64,000 nt of DNA, from positions 207,350,499 through 207,414,498 of the forward strand of contig VDFB02358134.1 of NCBI GenBank assembly GCA_007258455.2. The letters are read 5' to 3'. Of this stretch, positions 35,760 to 48,964 are shown in pieces. The notes under the pieces are model-generated. The model was not told where the DNA came from and did no database searches. It saw nothing but the letters and a program-made list of their open reading frames with translations. The stretch is from Sequoia sempervirens. Taxonomy: Eukaryota; Streptophyta; Pinopsida; Cupressales; Cupressaceae. How positions within the stretch are numbered: the first letter of the stretch is position 1; every line of letters begins with the position of its first letter. A program made the translations under genes and the position numbers.

Positions 35760-38700
35760 TTGGAGATAAATATTTTATGCATTGAAGACAATGCTTTTGT
35801 AACGAGGGAGGTAATGCTATTCTCGTAACTCTATAATGTGTATTGTATTATGAGTAGTCAGTTTTTGGACACCTTAACTCTTAAATAAGTCACATACTCA
35901 TTATTATAGTCATATATATGCATTTAGGTCACCTTGGGAGTTATACCTAAGTATTTAAGTTGACCTAGGTGGTATCAAAGGAATAATTATGGTATATATA
36001 GGAGCTATAGGTTAGTTACTATCATCATGTTGAGTATTCAGTTCTTATTAAAGAATATTGGAGGTATCCCCCTCAAAATGGATTAGGAGGTTATCCCCTC
36101 AAAGTGGAATATATTATCAATTATTTTAACATATTTTATACTATATTCTTCTCTTGTGCAAGTTATTTCATTACATAGGAATCATCATAAACCAAAGCCA
36201 ATCACAAGGGAGTGCTAATTGTTGATATATCATAATGTAAACAAGAGTAAATAAATAGGGATAGGGATCATGACATGAGCCAAAGCCAAGCATAGGAGAA
36301 TGTCACTTGTTTATATGTCATTATATTAAGAAATTCTTCCAAGGTGGGAATAAATCTAAATGGGAAATGACATCGTTATTTTAATATCACCATTATATTT
36401 CTCCCACTTTGATGTGTGTGTTAATCTAACCTAAGCATGTATTTTAAAATATATTAGAATTCTCAAAAAAAATTAAAATTAAGTGTATTTAGACACTCAT
36501 AAAGGACATTAAATTTAAAAGAATATATAGGTTTTCTTACATTCACCTTGACATGATCACTTTATTGACAGCCTATAAAATAGAAAAAAGAAGATAGAAG
36601 GGATGGAAAAAATCTTATTTAAAATATTTTGCACAATTTTGTAATGTGATATGGGGGTGAGTGTAATAAATTGGGGGACAAAGAGTGGATAAATAGATTA
36701 TTTTGAAGAAAATATAATCGTGTGTTATGTTGAAATACCCATAACATGGACATGTTAAACTCTGGTAAATACCAAGCCATAATGTGAGCATGTTGTTGGG
36801 ATTCAAGTTTGTAATACCTTATTTTCTTGAGTTCATTCCTTTTATGTGTCTTAACCCTTTGAACCTAGTGGAACCTTCAAAATTTCATGTTCCACTAATC
36901 TAATGTCATTACTTGGGTGGTTGCTTGGTTCTGAAGTTCTGCGAGGGTTTAGGGTTTTATTCCATAGGGTTGGTTTTCCTTAGCATATTTTTTCATAATC
37001 CTTGTTCTTTTGGTCTAATATTTCATTGACCAACTTGTTAGGTTCCTATTTTTCTAGGTTACATTTTTAGCCTATGTGCTCACATGGTCATTGGCCCCTC
37101 ATGCCTAGGTTTCCTATTTGCCCCATCGTGTGGTATTTTCCTCTTGTTTTGGTCTGAGGGTTGATATTTTACAAGGTTGGAGCTTTTCAAATATTTTATC
37201 TTTGTTCCCTAGGTTGGATATGGTCTAAAGCCTCTTTTGATTCCCAATGCTTCATTTTACCTAGGCATCCCTTTCTTTATGAACAACTTTGAGGCATGTG
37301 CAAATTTCTGTCATTGGAAGTCTTTGTATTGCCCATTATTGAAACCTTTTGAATCATCAGTTTCATTTTCATGATGAGCGATGGAATCATTTCCCAAGCA
37401 TCATAGATTCAGTTGCAAAGGGGATGTATCAATCAGCGACAATTGATACATTTTCAATGCAATAAAAATGAAGTATATCCCTAGTGGATATTTTGATCCA
37501 ATGGCCAGGAGCTCATCATGTATGTTCTTCACATCACTGATGGAATACATGAGGGAAAGGAAGTATTAGCAATGAGAGATGTAGAGTTAAGCCTTCTATC
37601 CATTATTTCATCTCAAGGCACTGTGGTTACATTTTGAAGCATGGAGAGTGCATTGGTGATGAGTGATGGAGTTAGGGGATATTCGATGGAATATTCTTCT
37701 CATCACTAGGCACTAGAGCATCAAAGATCCTTTTAAAGAAGCTAGGGATGAAATAGTGATGGAACTATGGAGCCATATCGAAGAGATAGTGGAATCTAGA
37801 TGAGACTGTTCCAAAATTTTCTTCGGCATGTTGATATGGTATTTTCTTGAATGATAAAGGATGCCCTTTGGAGGGTAGGAATTATCTTTTGCAAGCTATA
37901 TGAAAAGTAATTTTCTCTTTCTTGAATTCCCCCCTCCAGAGTTGCATATATAACTACTTTTGAGACGTTTGAACTGAAATTGAAATGAATTCCAAATGTA
38001 AATGTAACAAAATGTGCATTATGCCTGAGGCTTATTTTCTCATTCATTTATGTAAGAAGGAATTCATGGCCAGTAATGTGGGTTCTAATTTCAAGGAAGG
38101 TTCTTAGCTTTAGGTTTTGGCCATGAAAGAGGTTGTGGACTAGGATTATTAAATTCTAAGGGTAAAGGTCCATATGCTACAAATCCATGTATCGTAATGC
38201 TCTTATAACTTGAATGCACATATTTGAATGCATATTTTCATGTAATTGTCTCCATGTTTGGGATATAACATATTTTGAAATGAAATAGCAAAGTTATTGA
38301 GGTTCTTCAAACACATTTTTTGTTTGAGTTTTTTTTTTTTTGTTGTCCATTCAAAGAGTGGTGGAAATGCTTGCAAGTAGGTAATGAGGGTGTTGTATTT
38401 TCATGTGATGGAAGTTTTTTGGTCAACAATATTATGTTATATTAATATGATATGAGGTATGATATGTGACTTTGTAGCCCAAGGCAGACAATGGTCCTGC
38501 ACAGTTGTCTTTCCCCATTCTCAGAAACAATCTTTACATTCAAACAACTTTTGAATGCTTTTTTTCTATGTTTGGTTTCTGGAAGTACAATGCACTTCCA
38601 TATTCTCATGCTCTAAATGTTGGTTGTTGTGAAGGAGTAGCCATCCTTTTGAAATATTATATTTACTGAGCACCTACATGAGAATTTGCCTGTTAGTTGC

Positions 38701-40532
38701 AATGTACACAGTCATTTGGTTGCATGAATATATAGATTATATGATAAAACTAAATAAACTAAATTATCTATCTTATGTGTTTAAATTAGATCATTCCAAT
38801 CATGATTTTAATATTAAATTTTATTGAAAACATTGTTAATATTTAATACAAATTAAACTTCAGTATTGATTTTATCTTATGTTGTCTCTAATTGGTTTTC
38901 AAGTGTGAAAATCAAATCAATAAAATGGGTTGCCTAGTCCATGTGGAGGTAACAATCATAACTCGATTTGGAAAATATTATCTAGAAACCACCACAAAGC
39001 AGAGAAGTCAATAAATAACAAGCTAGAGAGACCAATGAAGAGAGATCTAAAATCATAATGTTTTTATTGAACCTTTCATTGCCAATGCTTCGTATTGTCT
39101 TAAAAATAGAAATACTCAAAGTGTAAGATAGTTTGCATTGGCAAGCATCTCATTGGCTATGTGGTAATAATTATCATTTACATTGTAAGGTATATATAGA
39201 TTCAAGATCACTCAATCTCATCATTTCGAGATTTAAAAAAAGATAGAATGAAATTGAATATAAAGAAATATTTTGATTCAAAATTTATAGATATTGAAAA
39301 TTATTTAAATTGAAAATTGAATGAGTTAATTTGATTTACCCATAAAAATTAATTCATACATTAACAAAATTGAAGACTAAGGGTAAGGTCTCCTGGAGGG
39401 GGGCTCCCTTAAAAATCTCAGCGTATGCTATTTAGCTTTTTTAAGAATATTTTAAAGTTCTTGGTCCCATGGTTTTAATCTTGCAATTTTGCTTAAAATT
39501 TTAAGCTCCAAAACTTAAGGAATGAATTGTAGTGCTTTGATAAAAAATAATAAATAAATGAAAATTCTCTCATTTTTATTTTGTAATAAGAATTAAAAAA
39601 TTTAGATGAGAGACAAGTGGCATAAAAAAATCATAAGCTATAGGGGAAATTTCTAGTCCCACCCCAATTTCATTAGCTTAAATATTCATTCCTAAAAGGT
39701 AGGGGCTCCTATTTTTCTAGAAAAGATTCCAATTAATCCCGTAGCACAATTTTTTTCCCCATTGGACCTCCTGCTCCATGAAAATAGAAGTGCATGCCCC
39801 CATGGGACTATACAGTTAATAAAATTTCAATATAAAGAAATATTTACATTCATATTTATAGATAGTAAAAACTAATTTAGCTGACATCAAAAAGAAAACT
39901 ATATAAACTGAAAATTGAATGAGTTAACCCAATTAATTTATAAAGATTAACATTTAAACATGGAAAAATGAAATTGCATTGGTATATAGAAAGAAAGATT
40001 TGGATTCATATCCAAAAAAAAAAGATTGAATTAATTAACTTATAAAAATTAATATTTACAAATATTAATTTTTTCTCTGAAAAGAATTTATGAATAAATG
40101 GTAGACCTGAATGATTAATGACAAGATGGGAATTGATCTAGAAACTTGAAATATAACTTGTAGGAAAGGGTTTAAAATGTTTTTCTTGCCAAAGAGGATG
40201 AGTTCAAATATCCAAAATAAAAATAAATTTCATCATAAGCCTTTGTTCAACATTAAAGAGATTAACCCATGGGTTATAAAATATCCTTGTCACAATGTTC
40301 TAACACAACTTTGTAGGCAATTCATCCTCAAGTTCATTTGTAAGTTTCATTGTTCTGCAATGTTTTTTTTTTCACTTTTGTGCCTCTTCAACTTGAAATC
40401 CAAATGGTTTGTTGGAACCTTTCTCTACAGATTATTAATTTGTCTATGGTTCTTCAAGATTACTTCCAAACTAACAAATATCTCAAAATTATATATTATC
40501 AATCTCCAAGCACAATTACAATTGGTTGAAGG
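35760..40532. other. AT-rich intergenic DNA, no gene seen
   Basis: 4.8 kb without a recognisable gene. A 119-codon frame at 40177-40536 has no domain and a biased Leu/Phe/Lys composition typical of AT-rich chance frames. A short GATGGAAT/TGATGGA motif recurs five times at 37,379-37,760. Related AT-rich blocks (ATAAAGAAATATTT, AAAATTGAATGAGTTAA) occur at about 39,260 and 39,840. Confidence 0.5.
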
Positions 40533-40536
40533 ATAG

Positions 40537-41335
40537 GGGTATGTAAATGATCATGATGGGCCAAAAAGTGGCAATATGATTGGCAATATGATGGGTATGT
40601 GGCTGATGACTATTTTTTTTACCTAAAATTGATAAAACGAAAAGGGTTTTTAAAGGAGATTATCAGCTTTCCAACAATATAAATTATAATTTACTTTGAA
40701 TTTAATAAGTATTATTCATTTTCTATTCAAATTACGACTAAAGTCCTAATTGATAGGCCGATTGAAAAACATCTATAGCTTTCAAACGGTATCACATTTT
40801 TTGAATCCAAAACATGTGTCACATTCTATGCTTCACATACTATAGGATTAAAAAAATAAAAATTGAATTTCATAAAGTTTTGACCAAGTTAAGGTGGTCA
40901 AACATACGAGTTTTTATATTTTAAAAAAATTTGTAAACAAAAATCATAATTAATTATTTACTTGGAAAAAAATTACAAAAAAAATGTATCACATTGGGCC
41001 ATGAGTCCTCTACTTATATCTAAAATCTTATTAAAAAATATTATCATGTTATTGTGGTTAGGGTGGTCAGAGAGACACCTACTTCTTATTTTTTCCTTGA
41101 AATTTATGTACCACTACATTGAAATTTCAAATTTTCACCAAATAGATTTAAAAAAAAAAACAAACCTAGTAGTTTAGAAACTAGATTCAATTTTATACAG
41201 ATTCTATTCTTACATATTTTTGAAATAATATAGATAACTTATTAAATTTTTTATGTCAAGTTGTCTAACTCTGATTTTTTTGAATTTTTTGCCACTTAAG
41301 GGCCTGTTTTTTCCATGATGATCCTGCACATACCC
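40537..41335. mobile_element. 0.8-kb non-autonomous element with terminal inverted repeats
   Basis: The left end GGGTATGTAAATGATCATG and the right end, read on the minus strand, GGGTATGTGCAGGATCATC are clearly related. Both continue through ATGG and a GGCC/GGCCC block to AAGTGGCAA (40,575; 41,285). The arms are about 40-48 bp with an indel. ATAG flanks both sides (40533-40536 and 41336-41339) and may be a 4-bp target duplication. No ORF fits inside. I cannot name the superfamily. Confidence 0.65.
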
Positions 41336-41551
41336 ATAGTCAAATTGGCTATTGACATGTTGTTGCTACTGATTCAATTGATATGTATTGTTGTTGATAT
41401 AAATTGTTGCTACTAAAATACACTATTGTAGTTGTTTACCCTATTGTTAATGTTTTTGTATACGGTTGTTGTCCTTTTGATGCTACAACAATGATTTCTT
41501 GATGTTTTTATTGGACAAATCAGCCTGTGTGTTGTTGTTCTAATTGTAACT

Positions 41552-44500
41552 TGTAAAACCCCGCCACGTAACCTAGAGGATGATGCAACATTGTGGAAGC
41601 ACAACAAATTTTTTTCTTAAAAAGGGTAACAATAACAAGTAAAGTAATCTACTCTAAACACACACATCCTCTAGGCCACACAACGTGTCTACATGTCAAT
41701 CCCAAACTTACAAAATTAATCTAACCATGTAGCATATGAAATTAACTCATGCTAAACAACATACATCAAATCATTAACCCATTGCATAATATACAAAGTA
41801 CAATAATGAATTCATCCAAAGATTTCATTAAGTCAATATACCATTACAAAAATCATCTCCAAGATGAGCTAGCTCATACAAAATGATAAAATTACAAAAT
41901 GCATAGATCCTCCTCGATTACAAATGAGGAGTATAAATACATAGAGTCCCACTGATACAATGAACATAAGAGAAGTAACAAATCCACATATACACACAAG
42001 CTCTCTGAACTGGAAGATCCTGCCATCACAAACAACCCAAGAAATCCCAATAGTGTAAGGTGCACGTTCCACCCAGCCATGTGGTACCTGTAGGCCCAAC
42101 CCCTGTGCTAGGAGATAGTAAAAGGAAACCAAGAAAACCTAATACCTCTAGACATAGGAAACATGAAAACAACACTGTACCAGTAAACACATAACATAAG
42201 GTTACATTACTTCCAGAACCACTGAATCAAGTACATCTACTGTACAATAAAAACCAACTGTTGTCATAGGAGGAGTTTCATCAAAAAGGTTACATTGGTT
42301 ATCCTTAGAAGATCTTCCTAGGTCTCAGCCCCCATCCTAGGTTATCCTAGTAACCTCTCATGAACTCCGAACCCACATGAATACCCATGCAAAATTGATT
42401 ATCTTTCAAGAAGACAAGATAATGATCTTTCCATTCCAGGCCTTCCCGACTCATCTCAAGTCTAATACAACCCTGTGAGCTAATGCGTGAGGATAAATTA
42501 TTAAATTAGATGTATTAAGCTACCATTTCCCCTAATATAGGTTATTTAATTTCCACTAATTAAACTGACTCTGATATGAGTTATCCTGGCACCACTTTGT
42601 GTGTCATTCTGTATTGAAAGCCACTCCCCTATTGACAATAAAATATACTTATTCCACAACCTAAGGCTAGATAGTGCACTAAAACTGATATCAAATAACC
42701 ACCATAACTCAAGAGGTAACACATCCCTATGGATGTCAAATACTGAATCCCAATTACGTGCACTACCCAATGAAATCTCAAAGGGTAAACCAAAGACACA
42801 ACAACCCTTTCTCAATTTTACAATCTCTGGAAGACTTATATTTTCACAATAACAAATATCCCCCCAATACACAATTACAAAAGAATATGCAATTAAAATA
42901 AGCAACTCAAGTAATTAAATGAACTACCATTAGGATTTCCTAAATCCAAATAAATCAATAACTCATATTTAAAATACATCATTTATACATAACTCCAATT
43001 TATAAATCAACAAGGAATTAAACTAAATGTTTAACTTTGAGTTTCACAACTATTCATAATAATTAACTCAATTTCCTCAATTAAAATAATCAATCATTTA
43101 AAGTTAACTATTTGTGCTTGCATGCACCTATTGAAATAATAACCATTAAATAAATATATTTAATATGTATATATATAATTATATATAATTATATATACAT
43201 ATAAAATATATATATTATTTAATGAAAAAAATCAATTACACTTTTATAAATAGCAACTAATAGTTTGTTGTTGTGCATGCACATTGAAAATATATGCAAT
43301 GCAAGATAGTAATTAAGCATGCAAAGGTTTAACCCAAAGCAACAAGGTGCCATAATCAATTACAAAGCATGAAATGTGATGATTCTAAGTGAAGTGATCT
43401 AAGACGTAACAAACTTGCAAAAATAAAAGAATGCATAAGGTCGATGCCAAAGAAGATCACCACCCATAAAACCCAATAGGGCTTGCAAGGCAACAAAATG
43501 AGGAAGACATTGAAGGGTTTCATATGGCAACTTAAAATGAAACCAATGCCAATCAAAACCAACCAAGAGTATAGAAAAAATTGAAATATACTTGGGGCAA
43601 ATAGACTAAAGGAAAATTTTGGTAGAAATTACACCCTCCATTTGATGGTGACATCAAAGAAACTACAAATAAGAAGATAAAATCTGAAAAGGAAAATCAA
43701 ATTGATTGTATGAGTCGATCTTCAACAACCAACAAACAACTTCCTCTTGGGTTGACATATGCAATACAACAAGTTAAGAAATGACGATATATATAGAAGG
43801 GTGACGACTTAAGCAGAATTGACATGTTGGAATAAAAAAGATGGAAGATTATAGGAAGATGATGCCATAGCTAAGGAGAGGTATGCAGGACAATATAATG
43901 CTTCCTAACATGCTGATTTACATAGAGATTTCATGAAGGTAAAGGAGATCAAAATATAGGGTGACACCATAGAAAATTTGCACATAGACTAAGTTCAAAT
44001 AAATTTTCAATGATATGTTTCCAGACTTCAAAGAAATAAAATGTATTTCCTTAAACAAACCTATGCTATTAGGTAGATACACATGTATAGAGGATTCACA
44101 CCATGTGAGTTTGCATTTAGTAAGCATGCAAAAGTTTCAAGGAAATTGAAATTAAATTTCAAGACAAATTAATTAAGGAAGATATGGCACCTCAAGGTAG
44201 AGATAGAGAATACAAAACCATAGATCACAATAACGGTTTTTATGAATTTCAGAAAACTCATTTTAATTGTTTCTCTATGCATGTGCATGTTTAGCTAAGT
44301 AATTATTTTCCATAGGCAATATATTCATTTTCCAATGCAAACCAATTTCAAGCTTAACTTTCAGAAATTACCAAATAAGAAATTTCCAAAACAAAGAAGA
44401 AAACTTGATTTATAATCTTGAATCCAATGAAGATTGAAGCAAGAACCAAAAGTCTACAATCTTCTATTTTCCCCAAAAGCACAAGTTCTTCAAAGTCACT

Positions 44501-45430
44501 ATCTCCAAACTTTTTACCAAACTAGAGAAAAATCTCTTTTCAAAAACTTCGTGCATCAATTTTCAACTACTATGGTAAATATCTTCTAACTTCTAGTTAC
44601 AAAACAAATATTTTTTCTACAACAACCACAAATATTTCCAAAGATCTTTTACAGATATTATGCATTTGAAATTTAAATAACTTATTTCTTTCAAATCAAA
44701 TTTAATTTAATAATAAAATCACTTTATAACATAAATTAAATTAATTAATTTATCAATTATAAAGCCTCAACATTAATGATCCAGATTAATTAAATAACCA
44801 ATCATAACATTTATAAATTAATTCTCACAAATAAACCATGCACAATAAATAAAATAACAAGGAAAATGTGGATAAAGAATACGACCAATACATGGATTGG
44901 CGACACACTCTACTAGGGTAAAGGTTTGAATAGGTAAACCCATTACCATCTCCCAATCAACATTACTGTTGGGTAGTGGACACACTCAGACCTATGAATC
45001 CTGCTGAAGCCATTGTCCTGAACCTGTAAACCTACAAACAAATCATATGTCGTACATGTATCTAGATAATAAATCATATATATTGTGAAGAGAGAATCAC
45101 AGAAATCACAGGGCACTTGCATGTGAGTGATGTAATCCCATTCTCTTCACCAATATAGTCACATCAAGACTGATGAAACAAAACATCAATAATCAACATA
45201 TGAGCATATTAAAAAATAATTCAAATACACAATTATGCTAATCAGAAAGCATGTCATAAACAAATAATCAGTCACAACATCAACTCATCAAAATATCACC
45301 ATTTCCGAGTAACATCCAACAGTGTCATAAAGTCTATCAGATAGTAACATAAGGTCAAGATAAAAAATATCATAAAGTCTAGATGAAATCCAATAATTTG
45401 TCTAGATATGGAAAACTGAGGGGCATTACA
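41552..45430 (-). repeat. 3' LTR (complete, 3.88 kb) of the giant-LTR element
   Basis: On the minus strand it starts TGTAATGCCCCTCAG and ends GGGTTTTACA. The first 3.13 kb from the left match the other copy; the last 744 bp (44,687-45,430) have no partner because the other copy is truncated. It contains an AT-rich palindrome-like stretch (43,163-43,215) and a 119-codon minus-strand frame at 42546-42905 that is also open in the other copy. The base to its left gives a possible target site TAACT (41547-41551). Confidence 0.82.
43163..43215. repeat. TA-rich palindromic stretch in the LTR
   Basis: Alternating ATATATAATTATATA blocks can fold on themselves. The partner LTR keeps the same stretch at about 47,446-47,495. 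Confidence 0.7.
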
Positions 45431-45443
45431 TCCTCCCCCCCTA
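45431..45443 (-). other. Polypurine tract of the giant-LTR element
   Basis: The plus strand reads TCCTCCCCCCCTA, i.e. TAGGGGGGGAGGA on the minus strand directly before the TG of the 3' LTR. Confidence 0.85.
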
Positions 45444-45481
45444 AGACCAGGCTTACTCTTGGAATCTTGCAAATAGAAATC

Positions 45482-45518
<37 letters not shown>

Positions 45519-45820
45519 ATCACATTCACATGCTACACAAACATGGATAATGCATTTCCCCGGTAGGAAGGATATCGGTGCATTGCACACAACACTAAGG
45601 GTCATATCCTTTCCATTGGTTTTCTGCAATATTGGACCAACATCACCTAATGAAAACTTCTAGGTAGAAAAGCGAGAAAAACCCAAAAGGAAAAACATAA
45701 ACTAAAGAGTACAACACCTAGGTTAATGTAATGGTCTCATAATCCCCAGTGTATAAACCTATGCAACTATCAACTTAGCGGGTTCAACATTATCCCAAAG
45801 CAGCCAATGTTTAAACCTAG
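45444..45820 (-). other. Interior of the giant-LTR element, no gene
   Basis: About 380 bp with no coding sequence. It includes a (CA)n microsatellite at 45487-45516. Confidence 0.75.
45487..45516. repeat. (AC)n microsatellite
   Basis: About 15 uninterrupted AC units inside the element interior. Confidence 0.95.
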
Positions 45821-45834
45821 GCTCTGATACCAAG
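45821..45834 (-). other. PBS of the giant-LTR element
   Basis: GCTCTGATACCAAG on the plus strand is CTTGGTATCAGAGC on the minus strand, the standard plant initiator Met-tRNA primer site, next to the LTR end TTTTACA. Confidence 0.88.
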
Positions 45835-48800
45835 TGTAAAACCCTGCCACATAACCTAGAGGACGATGCAACATTGGAGAAGGGAAACTAATTTATTTTC
45901 TTAAAAAGGGTAACAATAACAAGTAAAGTAATATACTCTAAACACATACATCCTCTAGGCCACACAACACGTCTACATGTGAATCCCAAACTTACAAAAT
46001 TAATCTAACCATAGCATATGAAATTAACTCATGATAAACAACATACATAGAACCATTAACCCATTGCATAACATACGAAGTACAATAATGAATTCATCCA
46101 AAGATTACATTAAGTCAATATACCATTACAAAGATCATCTCCAAGATGAGGTAGATCATACAAAATGATACAAGTACAAAATACACGGATCCTCCACAAT
46201 TACAAATGAGGAGTATAAATACATAGAGTACCACTAATACAATGAACACAAGAGAAGTAACAAATCCACAGATACACATGAGCTCTCTGAATTGGAAGTT
46301 CCCACCATCATCAATAAGCCAAGAAAGCCCAATAGTGCAAGATGCACGATCCACCCAGTCATGTGATACCTGTAGGCCCAACCACCATGCTAGGAGATAG
46401 TAAAAGGAAATCAAGACAACCTACTACCTCTAGATACATGCAACATACAAACAAAAATGTACCAGTAAACACATAACATAAGGTTGCATTGCTTCCAAAA
46501 CCATTGAATCAAGTACATTTGATGTATAATACAAACCAACTGTTGTCATAGGAGGAGTGTCATCACAAAGGTTACATTGGTTATCCTTAGGAGATATTCC
46601 TAGGTCCCGGGCCCCATCCTGTGTTATCCTGGTAACCTCTCATGAACTCCGGCCCCACATGCATACCAGTGCAGAATCGATTATCTTTCGAGAAGACAAG
46701 ATAATGATATTGCCATTCCAGGCCTTCCCAAATCATCTCAAGTCTAATACAAGCCCTTGAGCCAAGGAGCAGGTCTAAATTATCAAGTTAAATGTATTAA
46801 GCTACCCTTTCCCCTAATATAGGTTATTTAATTTCCACTAATTAAACTGACTCTCATACAAGTTGTCCTAGCACCAATTTGTGTGTTGGCCCCCATTGAA
46901 AGCCACTCCCCTATTGACAACACAATATACTTATTCCACAACCCAAGGGTAGACAATGCACTAAAATTGATATCAAATAACCACCATAACTCAAGAGGTA
47001 ACACATCCTTACAAATGTCAAATACTAAATCCCAATTACATGTAGTACCCAACAAAATCTCAAATGGTAAACCAGAGACACAACAACCCTTTCTCAATTT
47101 TACAATCTCTGGAAGACCTATATTTTCACAATAACAAATATCCCCCAAATACACAATTACAGAAGAATACAAAATTAAAATAAGAACCTCAAATAATTAA
47201 ATGAACTACCATTAGGATTTCGTAAATCCAAATAAATCAATAACTTATATTTAAAATACATCATTTAAACATAACTCCAATTTATAAATCAACAAGGAAT
47301 TAAACTAAATGTTTAACTTTCAGTTTCACAACTACTCATAATAATTAACTCAATTTCCTCAATTAAAATAATCAATCATTTAAAGTTAACTATTCGTGCT
47401 TGCATGTGCCTGTTGAAATAACAATCATTAAATAAATATATTTAATATGTATATATATAATTAAATATAATTATATATACATATAAAATATATATGTTAT
47501 TTAATGAAAAAAATCAATTACACTTTTATAAATAGCAACTAATAGTTTTTTGTTGTGCATGCACACTGAAAATATATGCCATGCAAGATAGTAATTAAGC
47601 ATGCAAAGGTTTAACCTAGAGCAACAAGGTGCCATAATCAATTAAAAAGAATGAAATTTGATGATTCTAAGTGAAGTGATCTAAGATGTAATAGATTTGC
47701 ACAAATAAAAGAATACATAAGGCCAATGCCAAAGAAGATCACCACTCGTAAAACCCAATAGGGCTTGCAAGGCAACGAAATGAGGTAGACTTTGAAGGGT
47801 TTCATATGGCAACTTAAAATGAAACCAACGCCAATCAAAACCAAACAAGAGTATAGAACAAATAGAAATATACATGGGGTGAATAGAGGAAAGGTGGATT
47901 TTGGTAGAAATTACATCCTCCATTTGATGGTGACATCAAAGAAACTACAAATAAGAAGATAAAATCTGAAAAAGAAAATCAAATTGATTGTATGAGCCGA
48001 TCTTCAACGGCCAACAAACAACTTCTTCTTAGGTCGACATATGCAATACAAGTTAAGAAATGATGATATATATACAAGGGTGATGGCTTAAGAAGAATTG
48101 ACATGCTGGAATAAAAACATGGAAGATAATAAGAAGGTGAGGACACAACTAAGGAGAGGTATGCAAGAGAATCTAATGCTTCCAAATATGTCAATTTACA
48201 TAGAGCTTGCATGGAGGTAAAGGAGATCAAAATAGGGGACAACGCCATAGACAATTTGTAGATTGACTAAGTTTAAATAAATTTTCAATGATATGTTTCT
48301 AGACTTCAAAGAAATCAAAGGTATTTCCTTAAACAAACCTATGTTATCAAGTAGATGCACATGTATAGAGGATTCACACTGCATGATTTTGCATTCAATA
48401 AGCATGCAAAAGTTTCAAGGATATTGAAATTAAATTTCAAGACAAATTAATTGAGGAAGATCTGGCACCTCAATGCAGAGATAGAGAATATAGAACCATA
48501 GATTACAATAAACATTTTTCATTAATTTTAGAAAAATCATTCTAATTGTTTCTTTGTGCATGTGTATGTTTAGCTGAGTAATTCTTTTCCATAAGCAATA
48601 TATTCATTTTCCAATGCAAACCAATTTCAAGCTTAACTTTTAGAAATTACCAAATAAGAAATTTCCAAAACAAAGAAGAAAACATGATTTATAATCTCAA
48701 ATCCAATGAAGATTGAAGCAAGAACCAAAAATCTGCAATCCTCTATTTTCCCCAAAAGCACAAGTTCTTCGAATTCACTGTCTCCAAACTTTTAACCAAA

Positions 48801-48964
48801 CTAGAGAAGAATCTCTTTCAAAAAACTTTGTGAGTCAATTTTCAACTACCGTAGTAGATATCTTCTAACTTCCAATTAAAAAATATATATCTTTTCTACA
48901 ACACCCATAGATATTTCCAAAGAGCTTTTACAGATATTATGCATTTGAAATTTAAATAACTTAT
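45835..48964 (-). repeat. 5' LTR (truncated) of the giant-LTR element
   Basis: Matches 41552-44686 along its length with scattered substitutions and small indels (about 92-93% by eye). The match stops abruptly after AAATAACTTAT, where unrelated DNA beginning TGTTGATGGCCC starts. About 744 bp of the LTR are missing and are not found further right in the window. Confidence 0.85.

Larger units (their letters stand above)
41552..48964 (-). mobile_element. Minus-strand non-autonomous LTR element with giant LTRs and 404-bp interior
   Basis: Two direct copies begin TGTAAAACCC at 41552 and 45835 and match over about 3.13 kb. Just left of the second copy the minus strand reads CTTGGTATCAGAGCC, the classic Met-tRNA PBS. 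Just right of 45430 the minus strand reads GGGGGGGAGGA followed by TGTAATGCCCC, a classic PPT and LTR start. So the element runs right to left: 5' LTR (45835 to truncated 48964), 404-bp interior (45431-45834), 3' LTR (41552-45430). No gag or pol is present, so it must have been moved by another element, probably Copia-like given the PBS. Confidence 0.85.

Noticed and set aside
40177..40536. 119-codon plus-strand frame
   Set aside because: No domain, composition like translated AT-rich DNA, no upstream gene signals; its end overlaps the edge of the inverted-repeat element.
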